Positions 17,205 through 24,306 of a DNA stretch of 32,121 nucleotides are shown here, in pieces (the stretch's first letter is position 1; each line of letters begins with the position of its first letter). Made by a program: the position numbers and the translations under genes. The notes beneath the pieces are model-generated. The model worked only from the letters and a program-made list of their open reading frames with translations. It was not told the DNA's origin and did not search any database. Source of the DNA: Rhodospirillaceae bacterium (lineage in GTDB: Bacteria; Pseudomonadota; Alphaproteobacteria; Rhodospirillales; UBA2165); NCBI GenBank assembly GCA_002723345.1, contig PBNV01000054.1, positions 1 through 32,121 of the forward strand. The letters run 5' to 3'.

Positions 17205-17354
17205 AAAGCCCCTTGAGAAAATCGACTATTTTGTGCATGCTCCGGCTCTTTCCAGAACTTCAGCATCACTAGAAGCCCTCTATTAGAGAGGACGAGCAGA
17301 TAATGGCTGGGAAATTTATCAGAATATAAGGCAAATACTGAGCCGGAGAAAAAA

Positions 17355-18959
17355 ATGATCGGCGAAAGAGTCTATCTTTTTGACAGTACCCTGCGGGATG
17401 GCGCCCAAACCCAAGGCGTAGATTTCAGCGTTGCCGACAAAGTCGCCATAGCGGCTGATCTCGATGCACTTGGTATCGATTACATTGAAGGGGGATGGCC
17501 TGGCGCTAATCCGACCGACGACAACTTTTTCCGTGCCCCTCCACAACTCAAGAAAGCCAAGTTAACGGCTTTTGGAATGACCCGGCGGGCGGGTCGTTCA
17601 ACGGAGAATGACCCAGGGCTGAAAGCCTTACTCGATCCAAAAACACCCGCCGTCTGTATCGTGGGCAAGACCTGGGATTTTCATGCCCATGTCGCCCTCG
17701 GCGTAGAACTGGATGAGAACATCGCAATGATTGGGGATTCAATTGTCCATGCCGACAAGCAAACAGAAGAGGTTATCTTTGACGCCGAACATTTTTTTGA
17801 CGGCTACAAATCCAATCCTGAGTTTGCACTGAGCTGTATAACGGCCGCTTACGAGGCCGGTGCACGCTGGATTGTCCTCTGCGATACCAACGGCGGCACA
17901 CTCCCCCACGAGGTCTCGGAAATCGTCAACAAAATCACCAACCACATACCAGGGGCTCACCTTGGCATTCATTGCCACAATGACACGGGCAACGCCGTGG
18001 CCAACAGCTTAGCGGCGGTCACGTCCGGCGCATGTCACATCCAAGGCACTTTAAATGGGCTGGGTGAACGTTGCGGAAATGCAAACCTCATCTCACTTCT
18101 CCCAACGCTTGTTCTTAAAATGGGTTTCGACACAGGTGTCTCAGACCAGGCGCTCGCCCAGCTCAGCCAAATTTCCCACGCCTTGGATGAGAGACTGAAC
18201 CGTTCGCCGGACAAGGGCGCTCCTTATGTGGGAGAGCGAGCCTTCTCACACAAGGGCGGCCTGCACGTCTCGGCAGTCGAGAAAGATCCAAAGAGCTATG
18301 AACACGTGCCTCCAGAGTCTGTTGGTAACAAACGGCATGTTGTGGTCTCGGACCAATCCGGTAAATCCAACATCCTAGCGATGTTCCGAGGTGTTGGCAT
18401 CGAAGTCGACGCCAATGACCCAAAAGTCGTCCGACTCGTAGAGATTGTCAAAGAGCAGGAATATATTGGCTATGCCTATGACGGCGCCGAAGCAAGTTTC
18501 GAGCTGCTCGCCCGGCGCACATTGGGGGATGTGCCCGACTACTATCGGCTCAAAAGCTTTAGGGTCATTGACGAACGGCGCTGGAATGCGAAGAACGAGC
18601 TTGTCACCATTTCCGAAGCCACCATTAAAGCGCAGGTCGGCGGAAAAGAATTTATGACGGTTGCAGAAGGTAATGGCCCTGTAAATGCGCTGGACTCGGC
18701 GTTGCGGGAGGTTCTCCTGCCACTTTATCCGGAGCTGGAGGATCTGCGCCTGGTAGACTACAAGGTCCGTATTCTTACCCCGTCTGATGCTACCGGTGCC
18801 GTGACCAGGGTTATGATTGAGAGCGCCGATGGAAAGGGTACCCGCTGGGCCACGGTAGGCGTATCCGCAAATATTATTGATGCCTCCTATGCCGCGCTCC
18901 GAGACTCTATCGTGTATAAATTGTATCGGGACGGCGCGGCAAGCGTGCTGTCCAATTGA
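17355..18959 (+). CDS. cimA: CimA, (R)-citramalate synthase
   Basis: A 534-residue enzyme that condenses pyruvate with acetyl-CoA to citramalate, opening the threonine-independent route to isoleucine. The DRE-TIM barrel shows FDSTLRDGAQ (9-18) with metal ligand Asp10, HCHND with the metal-binding His206 and His208, and GLGERCGN (235-242). The C-terminal LeuA-type regulatory dimerisation domain (about 385-525) is complete, so end-product feedback is likely. TQGVDFS after RDGAQ and the length of about 530 fit the CimA branch rather than 2-isopropylmalate or homocitrate synthase. GGAG lies eight bases before the ATG. No other isoleucine gene is nearby. Confidence 0.9.
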   Translation: MIGERVYLFDSTLRDGAQTQGVDFSVADKVAIAADLDALGIDYIEGGWPGANPTDDNFFRAPPQLKKAKLTAFGMTRRAGRSTENDPGLKALLDPKTPAVCIVGKTWDFHAHVALGVELDENIAMIGDSIVHADKQTEEVIFDAEHFFDGYKSNPEFALSCITAAYEAGARWIVLCDTNGGTLPHEVSEIVNKITNHIPGAHLGIHCHNDTGNAVANSLAAVTSGACHIQGTLNGLGERCGNANLISLLPTLVLKMGFDTGVSDQALAQLSQISHALDERLNRSPDKGAPYVGERAFSHKGGLHVSAVEKDPKSYEHVPPESVGNKRHVVVSDQSGKSNILAMFRGVGIEVDANDPKVVRLVEIVKEQEYIGYAYDGAEASFELLARRTLGDVPDYYRLKSFRVIDERRWNAKNELVTISEATIKAQVGGKEFMTVAEGNGPVNALDSALREVLLPLYPELEDLRLVDYKVRILTPSDATGAVTRVMIESADGKGTRWATVGVSANIIDASYAALRDSIVYKLYRDGAASVLSN

Positions 18960-18964
18960 GCCTG

Positions 18965-19723
18965 ATGACGAGTACGGACAACAGCCTTACTGTTCTGACC
19001 GAGCGCGCCACACCTGCTGTTATCCTTGTAGACCCGCAATTAGGCGAGAATATTGGGATGGTAGCACGTGCTATGCTGAACTGCGGGCTCAACGACTTGC
19101 GTCTGGTCCGCCCCCGCGATGGCTGGCCCAATGCTAGAGCAATCAGCGCCGCATCAGGCGCGGACAGTGTGATAGAGGGCGCCCAATTATTCAGCACAAC
19201 GGAAGATGCGATTACCGATTTATCATTTCTCTATGCGGCAACCGCACGTGACCGGCACATGACCAAACGGGTCGTTACCCCGGACGCGTGCGCCCGCCAG
19301 ATCCGGGCCATAGGATCTACGGGCTGCGGTATTCTATTCGGCGGTGAAGCCAAGGGCCTGACAAATGATGACATAGCACTTGCCGATACCATCCTCATGG
19401 TCCCACTCAATCCTGGATTTACCTCCCTGAATCTGTCTCAAGCCGTCCTCTTAGCAGCTTATGAGTGGTATAAGCTGGGCGACAATACGCCGGAGGATAT
19501 ACTGGCCATGCAGTCGAGCCGTCCAGCCAATAAGAGGGAACTTAGCGGTTTGTTCGAACATTTGGAGTCTGCGCTAGACGCCAGCGGTTTTTTTCATGTG
19601 CGGGAAAAAAAGCCGATCATGTCGCGAAATTTGAGGAATTTGCTGCACCGCGCAGCACCGACAGAGCAGGAGGTCCGCACCCTACGTGGCATTATAAAAA
19701 GCCTCTTTAATCATCATGGCTAG
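18965..19723 (+). CDS. TrmJ-like tRNA 2'-O-methyltransferase (SpoU/SPOUT family)
   Basis: About 252 residues from the ATG at 18965; a TTG at 18956 overlapping the cimA stop (TTGA) is an alternative start. The knotted SPOUT fold is shown by its three motifs: ENIGMVARAMLNCGL (28-42), ILFGGEAKGL (123-132) and VPLNPGFTSLNLSQAV (146-161), the last binding SAM. TrmJ methylates the ribose at position 32 of tRNA; the C-terminal extension of about 80 residues after the fold also fits TrmJ. The opening PAVILVDPQLGENIG is the family's usual one. The 3' end overlaps rnhA by four bases. Confidence 0.88.
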   Translation: MTSTDNSLTVLTERATPAVILVDPQLGENIGMVARAMLNCGLNDLRLVRPRDGWPNARAISAASGADSVIEGAQLFSTTEDAITDLSFLYAATARDRHMTKRVVTPDACARQIRAIGSTGCGILFGGEAKGLTNDDIALADTILMVPLNPGFTSLNLSQAVLLAAYEWYKLGDNTPEDILAMQSSRPANKRELSGLFEHLESALDASGFFHVREKKPIMSRNLRNLLHRAAPTEQEVRTLRGIIKSLFNHHG

Positions 19724-20178
19724 GAGAACCTCATGCGGACGGCATCCACACCTTGGCGCGCCAAAGCATCGGCACGCTCATTTTCCTCGTGACCGGCATG
19801 ACCTTTCACCCAATACCAAACAATGTCATGGGTTGCTGCCAAGTCGTCGAGCACCCGCCAAAGATCGTGATTAGGCCGATAACCGCCGCCCTTTACTCTA
19901 AAATCTTTTTCTTTCCAGCCTTCAAGCCATTGCGTCATTCCCTTCTGCACGTATTGACTATCCGTGTGGACGGCCACGCGGCAGGGTTTCTTGAGGGCTT
20001 GTAGGCCTTTGATAACAGCCAGAAGTTCCATGCGATTATTCGTTGTAGAAGGCTCGCCGCCAAACAACTCTCTCTCCGTGTTCCGCCAGCGCAGAATAAC
20101 TCCCCACCCCCCAGGGCCGGGATTGCCGCTGCAAGCTCCATCGGTGAACAGTTCAACATTTGAAGATTTCGTTACCAT
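19720..20178 (-). CDS. rnhA: RNase HI
   Basis: Cleaves RNA in RNA-DNA hybrids, removing primers and R-loops. About 152 residues, the bacterial RNase HI size. All catalytic residues are seen, numbered from ATG 20178: Asp13 (FTDGACSGNPG), Glu51 (NRMELLAV), Asp73 (HTDSQYV), His127 (VKGHAGH) and Asp137 (NERADALA). A GTG at 20184 would add two residues; upstream sequence does not decide between them. Convergent with the trmJ-like gene, sharing CTAG. Confidence 0.95.
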   Translation of the reverse strand: MVTKSSNVELFTDGACSGNPGPGGWGVILRWRNTERELFGGEPSTTNNRMELLAVIKGLQALKKPCRVAVHTDSQYVQKGMTQWLEGWKEKDFRVKGGGYRPNHDLWRVLDDLAATHDIVWYWVKGHAGHEENERADALARQGVDAVRMRFS

Positions 20179-20430
20179 GATCACCCATCTAAACTGGGAT
20201 CAAGCACACATTCAAGCTGGAGATCCCGCGTAAGCGGTGGAACCTGTTTAACCGGTTAAATTCACACCAAACCACTTGCGTAAGGCGCTGGTTTGTTGCC
20301 GCCTCTCATGTATCGGATATACCAAAACCATGCGACTATCAAAGTGATCGAAATTATTGGGCTAATGTTTTATCATCAAACCGAAATTAACGATGTTTCC
20401 AACACGTTTTACCTGACGGAGAGACCTTCT
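20179..20430. other. Divergent spacer between rnhA and the CDGSH gene
   Basis: About 250 bases. The CDGSH frame stays open upstream to 20293, but that extension matches nothing and the conserved protein begins at 20431. No clear promoter or hairpin is seen. Confidence 0.3.
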
Positions 20431-20673
20431 ATGACCGACCCCGTAGTTGCCCAAAACAGCCCGTACAAAGTTGATGTGAAAGAGGGTGAAAAATATGCGT
20501 GGTGCGCCTGTGGTCTGAGCACAAACCAGCCGTTTTGCGACGGGGCCCATAAGCAAACAGACGATCTGAAACCCCTGGTCTTTTTGTCTAAGAAAGACGA
20601 GACCGTGTTCCTTTGCGGATGCAAACAAACTAGCAACAGCCCGGCCTGTGACGGGGCGCATAAATCGCTCTAG
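20431..20673 (+). CDS. Tandem CDGSH iron-sulfur protein
   Basis: An 80-residue protein made of two CDGSH motifs: C25-x-C27 with C36-DGA-H40, and C62-x-C64 with C73-DGA-H77. Each set of three cysteines and one histidine would hold a [2Fe-2S] cluster, as in mitoNEET and in the two-motif CISD3-like class. There is no membrane segment, so it is soluble. The role is probably electron transfer or iron-sulfur handling; no partner is visible nearby. I start at the ATG at 20431, with GGAGAG upstream, because the frame before it (from 20293) looks non-coding. Confidence 0.88.
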   Translation: MTDPVVAQNSPYKVDVKEGEKYAWCACGLSTNQPFCDGAHKQTDDLKPLVFLSKKDETVFLCGCKQTSNSPACDGAHKSL

Positions 20674-20702
20674 AATCGAACCTGAATTTGGCAGTGGCAA
20701 TA

Positions 20703-21296
20703 ATGATGAAAATGAGGGCCGTTCGCAGCCTCGCCGTCTTGGGCGTTTTTTGTTCTGTTTTGATGGCATGTGAGACAACGCACGACTTAAACCCTTTTTA
20801 TGGTTCCAAAGTTGTCGTGCCTGATTGTCCCGAGGTGAGGCTTCTGCAGGATGCCGACAAAGTGACTGTATATCGCCCTGGCCCCGGGCGGGACATTACA
20901 GACATTCTCTACGAGGCCAAATTATTGGGATTCTTTGGAGATTGTGAATATGTCGGCGAAGACGGTGTCTTTCATGAGGTCGTTGTAAGCCTCCGGGCTA
21001 AATTTAAATTGGCGCGGGGGCCTGCGGACTCGACACGTATAGCTGAGCTCAAGTACTTTGTAGCGATTCCTGAATTTTTCCCAGCGCCCGAGGGCAAGAG
21101 ACAATTTGTAAGGCGCGTCAGGTTTCCAATAGGACGAAACAACATCACCATTAACGATGATTTCGTGGAAATTCGAATTCCTTTGACAAAAGATCGAAAA
21201 GGTCCCGGGTCGCGGGTATATCTCGGCTTTCACCTGACGCAAGATCAGCTCAACCTAAACCGTCGGCAAGAGAATTCAACAGGCCTTGGAGGATAA
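20703..21296 (+). CDS. Lipoprotein of unknown function
   Basis: About 197 residues. The N-terminus is a short basic stretch, a hydrophobic core and the lipobox LMAC with Cys23, so it is an envelope lipoprotein. The mature part carries CPEVRLLQDADKVTVYRPG, GRDITDILYEA and an RGPA segment, then regular beta-like stretches with IRIPL and YLGFHLTQDQLNLNRRQ. I recall similar unnamed alphaproteobacterial lipoproteins but no function. ATGs at 20703, 20706 and 20712 and a TTG at 20688 are all possible starts; the signal peptide fits any of the ATGs. It lies between the CDGSH gene and gcvH, with 29 bases on the upstream side. Confidence 0.75.
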   Translation: MMKMRAVRSLAVLGVFCSVLMACETTHDLNPFYGSKVVVPDCPEVRLLQDADKVTVYRPGPGRDITDILYEAKLLGFFGDCEYVGEDGVFHEVVVSLRAKFKLARGPADSTRIAELKYFVAIPEFFPAPEGKRQFVRRVRFPIGRNNITINDDFVEIRIPLTKDRKGPGSRVYLGFHLTQDQLNLNRRQENSTGLGG

Positions 21297-21353
21297 GGCT
21301 GCCACAGTTTCATTTAAGCTCAATTATTTATGCATTACACAATGGGAAAAAAA

Positions 21354-21731
21354 ATGGCGATACTCAAGTTTACCGATCAGCATGAATGGCTCTTAATCGA
21401 AGATGACATCGCCTGCGTCGGCATCACTGGCTATGCTCAAGAACAATTGGGAGACGTAGTCTTTGTTGAACTGCCGGAAACAGGTGACGAATTTAAACGG
21501 GGAGATGAGGCAGCAGTCGTGGAATCGGTGAAAGCGGCAGCGGAGGTTTACGCACCAGCGACCGGTGATATCACAGAAACAAATACAGATTTAGAAGGCA
21601 GCCCCGAGCTCGTTAATCGTGATCCGCAAGGTACCGGCTGGTTTTTCAAAATGAGGCTCTCTGATCTTTCAGAGACAGAAGCCATGATGGACGAGCAGAA
21701 CTACGCGGATTTTGTGGCCAAACTGGAATAA
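21354..21731 (+). CDS. gcvH: GcvH, glycine cleavage system H protein
   Basis: A 125-residue lipoyl carrier. The lipoylation site is ESVKAA with Lys60, and the family blocks ILKFTDQHEW, VGITGYAQEQLGDVVFVELP and GTGWFFKM are present. It carries the aminomethyl group between GcvP and GcvT. Neither partner gene is in the window, so here it stands alone; free-standing GcvH-type proteins can also serve lipoate relay. I choose the ATG at 21354 (MAILKFTDQHEW), preceded by GGGA; ATGs at 21330 and 21342 in the same frame would add residues not typical of the family. The last 31 bases overlap a possible gene on the other strand. Confidence 0.93.
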   Translation: MAILKFTDQHEWLLIEDDIACVGITGYAQEQLGDVVFVELPETGDEFKRGDEAAVVESVKAAAEVYAPATGDITETNTDLEGSPELVNRDPQGTGWFFKMRLSDLSETEAMMDEQNYADFVAKLE

Positions 21732-22024
21732 GGCCGCAAGACAGCGTCTATCCTAAGGACCATCGAACCATATAAATAATTATCTTCCGCGCTGCCAAAC
21801 ACAGCCTCAAACTGGGACATCTCACTCCTTAGGCCTTGCCGGGTGATCAGTCTGTTATACCCACCGCTCGGCAGATCCGTAAACGAGATGGTCCCATTTT
21901 TAAGAAGGACGTCGATCGGGTCTTCAGTCACACGCGCCAGCTTTAAGTCGGCTTGCAACCATTCGTCCGCATCCAGGACCTGTCTCCCCGATACCCCCAT
22001 AAACTCAACAAGATCCTCATTCAC
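21701..22024 (-). CDS. Hypothetical acidic protein, probably interrupted at its 5' end
   Basis: A 107-codon frame with protein-like composition (LDADEWLQADLKLARVTEDP, TISFTDLPSGGYNRLITR). It matches nothing I recognise. The GTG at 22024 has no ribosome binding site. The same frame stays open further upstream to about 22083 with convincing residues (KIAVVFHEPEERAQN) but no start; an ATG at 22092-22090 is one base out of frame, separated by a run of five A on this strand. One added A there would join them into a protein beginning MKTEKIAVVFHE. So this may be a frameshifted gene, a sequencing error in a homopolymer, or chance. It ends inside gcvH on the opposite strand. Confidence 0.4.
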   Translation of the reverse strand: MNEDLVEFMGVSGRQVLDADEWLQADLKLARVTEDPIDVLLKNGTISFTDLPSGGYNRLITRQGLRSEMSQFEAVFGSAEDNYLYGSMVLRIDAVLRPYSSLATKSA

Positions 22025-22092
22025 TGCCGGAACTTCGTTCTGAGCGCGTTCCTCGGGCTCATGAAATACGACGGCAATTTTTCAGTCTTCAT

Positions 22093-22221
22093 CTCGCGTT
22101 ACAAATGGCAGGGCTGAAGTCCCTCTCCGGAGTGCGGGTCGCCCTGCAGCAGACGCAACTGGTCTCGGGTCACTCTTTGAATATAAAGCGACGCCCGTGA
22201 AGAAAAAACGTTATCATGCCT
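22093..22221. other. Spacer downstream of the MoxR operon
   Basis: About 130 bases after the stop of the last MoxR-operon gene. A T-run (TTTTTT on the minus strand, about 22201-22207) follows the gene but no convincing stem precedes it, so I do not call a terminator. Confidence 0.3.
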
Positions 22222-24306
22222 TTAGTATTTGCCCTCGCGCCACCAGGATAACATGACGCCGCCGGCCACGAGCAACAAAAACACCAGGGCCGGTAACAAT
22301 GGTGTCTGCCGCACCCCCGTCACGACAAAGGCACCGTTCCGCTGAAGCCCGAGCCAACCCGCGCCCGTGCCTTTGCGTTCAGGACGGGTGCGCCGTAAAT
22401 CCGGAAGACCCTCCGCGATCCAGGCTGTGCCGCCACCGCTAGCCTTTACTGCAGGTAAAAGTGGCTCCGCTGATGCCCGCAAATCCGCGAGCTCCGGCGG
22501 ATTTAGCCGGCCCGCGGCAGCCATCGCCCGGCGGCGACCGTCCTCAATCTGGTAAAGCCCTGTTTCCATGATCTCAACCGTTGATTTGGCGCTGCCATCG
22601 GCGGCCGGCGTCAGGGTGACGCCTTTTTTGGCGCCGGACGGTGACGTTACGGTGACAGGTGGAACGGCGGGGTCTAGGGAGCGACGTTGAATGGTCAGCC
22701 GGTTGCCCTCCACAGAGGCCCGCAAGTCCTCCTCTTCCAGATCGGGTTCTTGCATTAGCCAATGGGAAGTCCGGCGCATCAGTTCGGCATGCGGCCCTCC
22801 ACCGTCAAAGCCCCGCGCCCAAAGCCAAATATGATCACTCATAAATTGGGCGATTCGCCCCTTGCCCACACGGTCCAGTATCAGAAGTGGTTGCTCGTCA
22901 GACCCCGTCATCAACGTCTGGCCCCGATTGGCGACCGCTTCGACTTGCCGGTACCACCGGCCCCAGTTAGGAGTCTTGGCATTATCCCCTGGGAGCCCCG
23001 CCGTCACTGGGTGGAGCCGCCCCTTTGCTGTCAACATGGGCCGGAAAGCATCTTCAATGACAGGGCCACTGGGCTGGGCTGGAAAGATGTCTCCCAGCGG
23101 CGTGTTATAGATGCTTCGAATATTGGCGAACTCCGGTCCGACCGATGCCAGAACAGCGCCGCCGTTCCGAACGTAGGTTGCGATATTCTGGAAATAGCTC
23201 AGGGGCAGCACATACCGGAGCACATATCGGTCAAAAACAATCAGATCGAAGTCTTTTAATTTAATTTCGAAAAGCTCTCGGATGGGAAAGGAGATCAGGG
23301 CCAATTCATTTAGCGGTGTGAAGTCGCTTTTTCCCGGCGGACGCAAGATCGTGAAATGCACCAAGTCTATGGACGGATCAGATTTGAGAAGGTTGCGCCA
23401 AGTGCGCTCTCCCAGATGCGGCTGACCGGAAACTAAGAGCACCTGCAACCGGTCGCGCACACCATTGACGGTGACTACGGCCCGGTTGTTCACCAGAGAG
23501 ATTTCGTTCCGCATGGCGTCGGCCTCCAACTCAATTATGGTGTTCCCGCCGTGGTCCAGGGGCACCTCGACATTAGTGGATGTTCCAACAGGCATCGATG
23601 TCCGAATGGCCTCCCCGCCATCCACGCGAATGGCAACTCCGACGGGGCGGCCCGCCGGCGATGGCTGATCTTCGATCCGAAGTTTTAACGTCACCTTTTT
23701 TCCCACAATCCCAAAGGCGGGTGATTTTTCGACGATCAAACGGCGGTCCCGCTCGTCCGGTTGTCCCGTGAGCAATACGTGCAGCGGGGCGTCTAACTCG
23801 GGTCGTCGGATCGCTGATCCGTCAGACCGTTTTTCATCCAGCGTTGGCATATCGTGAACCTGTCCATCCGTGATAAAGACCGAACCTGCATATCGGCCTC
23901 TCGGCAAATCCGCGAGAGCCTGGCGGAGGGGGCCAAATAGAAGGGTACCCTCCTCGGTCTCCCGACCCTCGACCATGCGAACTTCCAGATCGTCAAACTT
24001 TGCGAGACGGTTCCGCACGGCTGCCACGGCCCGCGCACGTTGAGCGGGCCGTTTACCGGCATTCTGGCTGGAGGAGCCGTCCACCACGACAAGTGCAATA
24101 TCAGGGTGTACGTCTCGGCTCTCACTTTCAAGATGCGGATTGAGAATACCAAGGGACAACACTGCCAGGACAAACAGGCGTACGAGGCACCCTCTGGCAC
24201 CCCGCCCCATTCCGAAGATGAGCAGGAGGGCACTGACGGCGGCCAGGACAGCCACCGCCTCCCATGGGACCAGGGGTGCAAAACTGAGGCCCGTCACTCC
24301 GGTCAT
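22222..24306 (-). CDS. Membrane protein with VWA-like MIDAS, last gene of the MoxR operon
   Basis: 694 residues. Two transmembrane helices at the N-terminus (about 16-33, 40-57), then a VWA-like domain beginning DIALVVVDGSSS, where Asp76, Ser78 and Ser80 make the DxSxS metal-ion (MIDAS) motif. The middle (about 280-520) resembles the glutamine-amidotransferase-like fold often seen in this family (LQVLLVSGQPHLGERTWRNLL, GGAVLASVGPEFA), apparently without a catalytic cysteine. A single C-terminal helix (about 668-686) anchors the end, so most of the protein faces the periplasm. The ATG overlaps the previous gene as ATGA. The function is unknown; a BatA/BatB-like partner in an envelope complex is the usual inference. 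Confidence 0.75.
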   Translation of the reverse strand: MTGVTGLSFAPLVPWEAVAVLAAVSALLLIFGMGRGARGCLVRLFVLAVLSLGILNPHLESESRDVHPDIALVVVDGSSSQNAGKRPAQRARAVAAVRNRLAKFDDLEVRMVEGRETEEGTLLFGPLRQALADLPRGRYAGSVFITDGQVHDMPTLDEKRSDGSAIRRPELDAPLHVLLTGQPDERDRRLIVEKSPAFGIVGKKVTLKLRIEDQPSPAGRPVGVAIRVDGGEAIRTSMPVGTSTNVEVPLDHGGNTIIELEADAMRNEISLVNNRAVVTVNGVRDRLQVLLVSGQPHLGERTWRNLLKSDPSIDLVHFTILRPPGKSDFTPLNELALISFPIRELFEIKLKDFDLIVFDRYVLRYVLPLSYFQNIATYVRNGGAVLASVGPEFANIRSIYNTPLGDIFPAQPSGPVIEDAFRPMLTAKGRLHPVTAGLPGDNAKTPNWGRWYRQVEAVANRGQTLMTGSDEQPLLILDRVGKGRIAQFMSDHIWLWARGFDGGGPHAELMRRTSHWLMQEPDLEEEDLRASVEGNRLTIQRRSLDPAVPPVTVTSPSGAKKGVTLTPAADGSAKSTVEIMETGLYQIEDGRRRAMAAAGRLNPPELADLRASAEPLLPAVKASGGGTAWIAEGLPDLRRTRPERKGTGAGWLGLQRNGAFVVTGVRQTPLLPALVFLLLVAGGVMLSWWREGKY

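Noticed and set aside
20293..20430. N-terminal extension of the CDGSH protein
   Set aside because: The frame is open but has no family resemblance; the ATG at 20431 has a ribosome binding site and gives the expected small protein.
21297..21353. Glycine riboswitch before gcvH
   Set aside because: Only 57 bases separate gcvH from the previous gene, too short for the aptamer, and no matching core is seen.
22762..23259. 165-residue plus-strand ORF
   Set aside because: Antisense to the 694-residue membrane protein, which has coherent domains and operon context.
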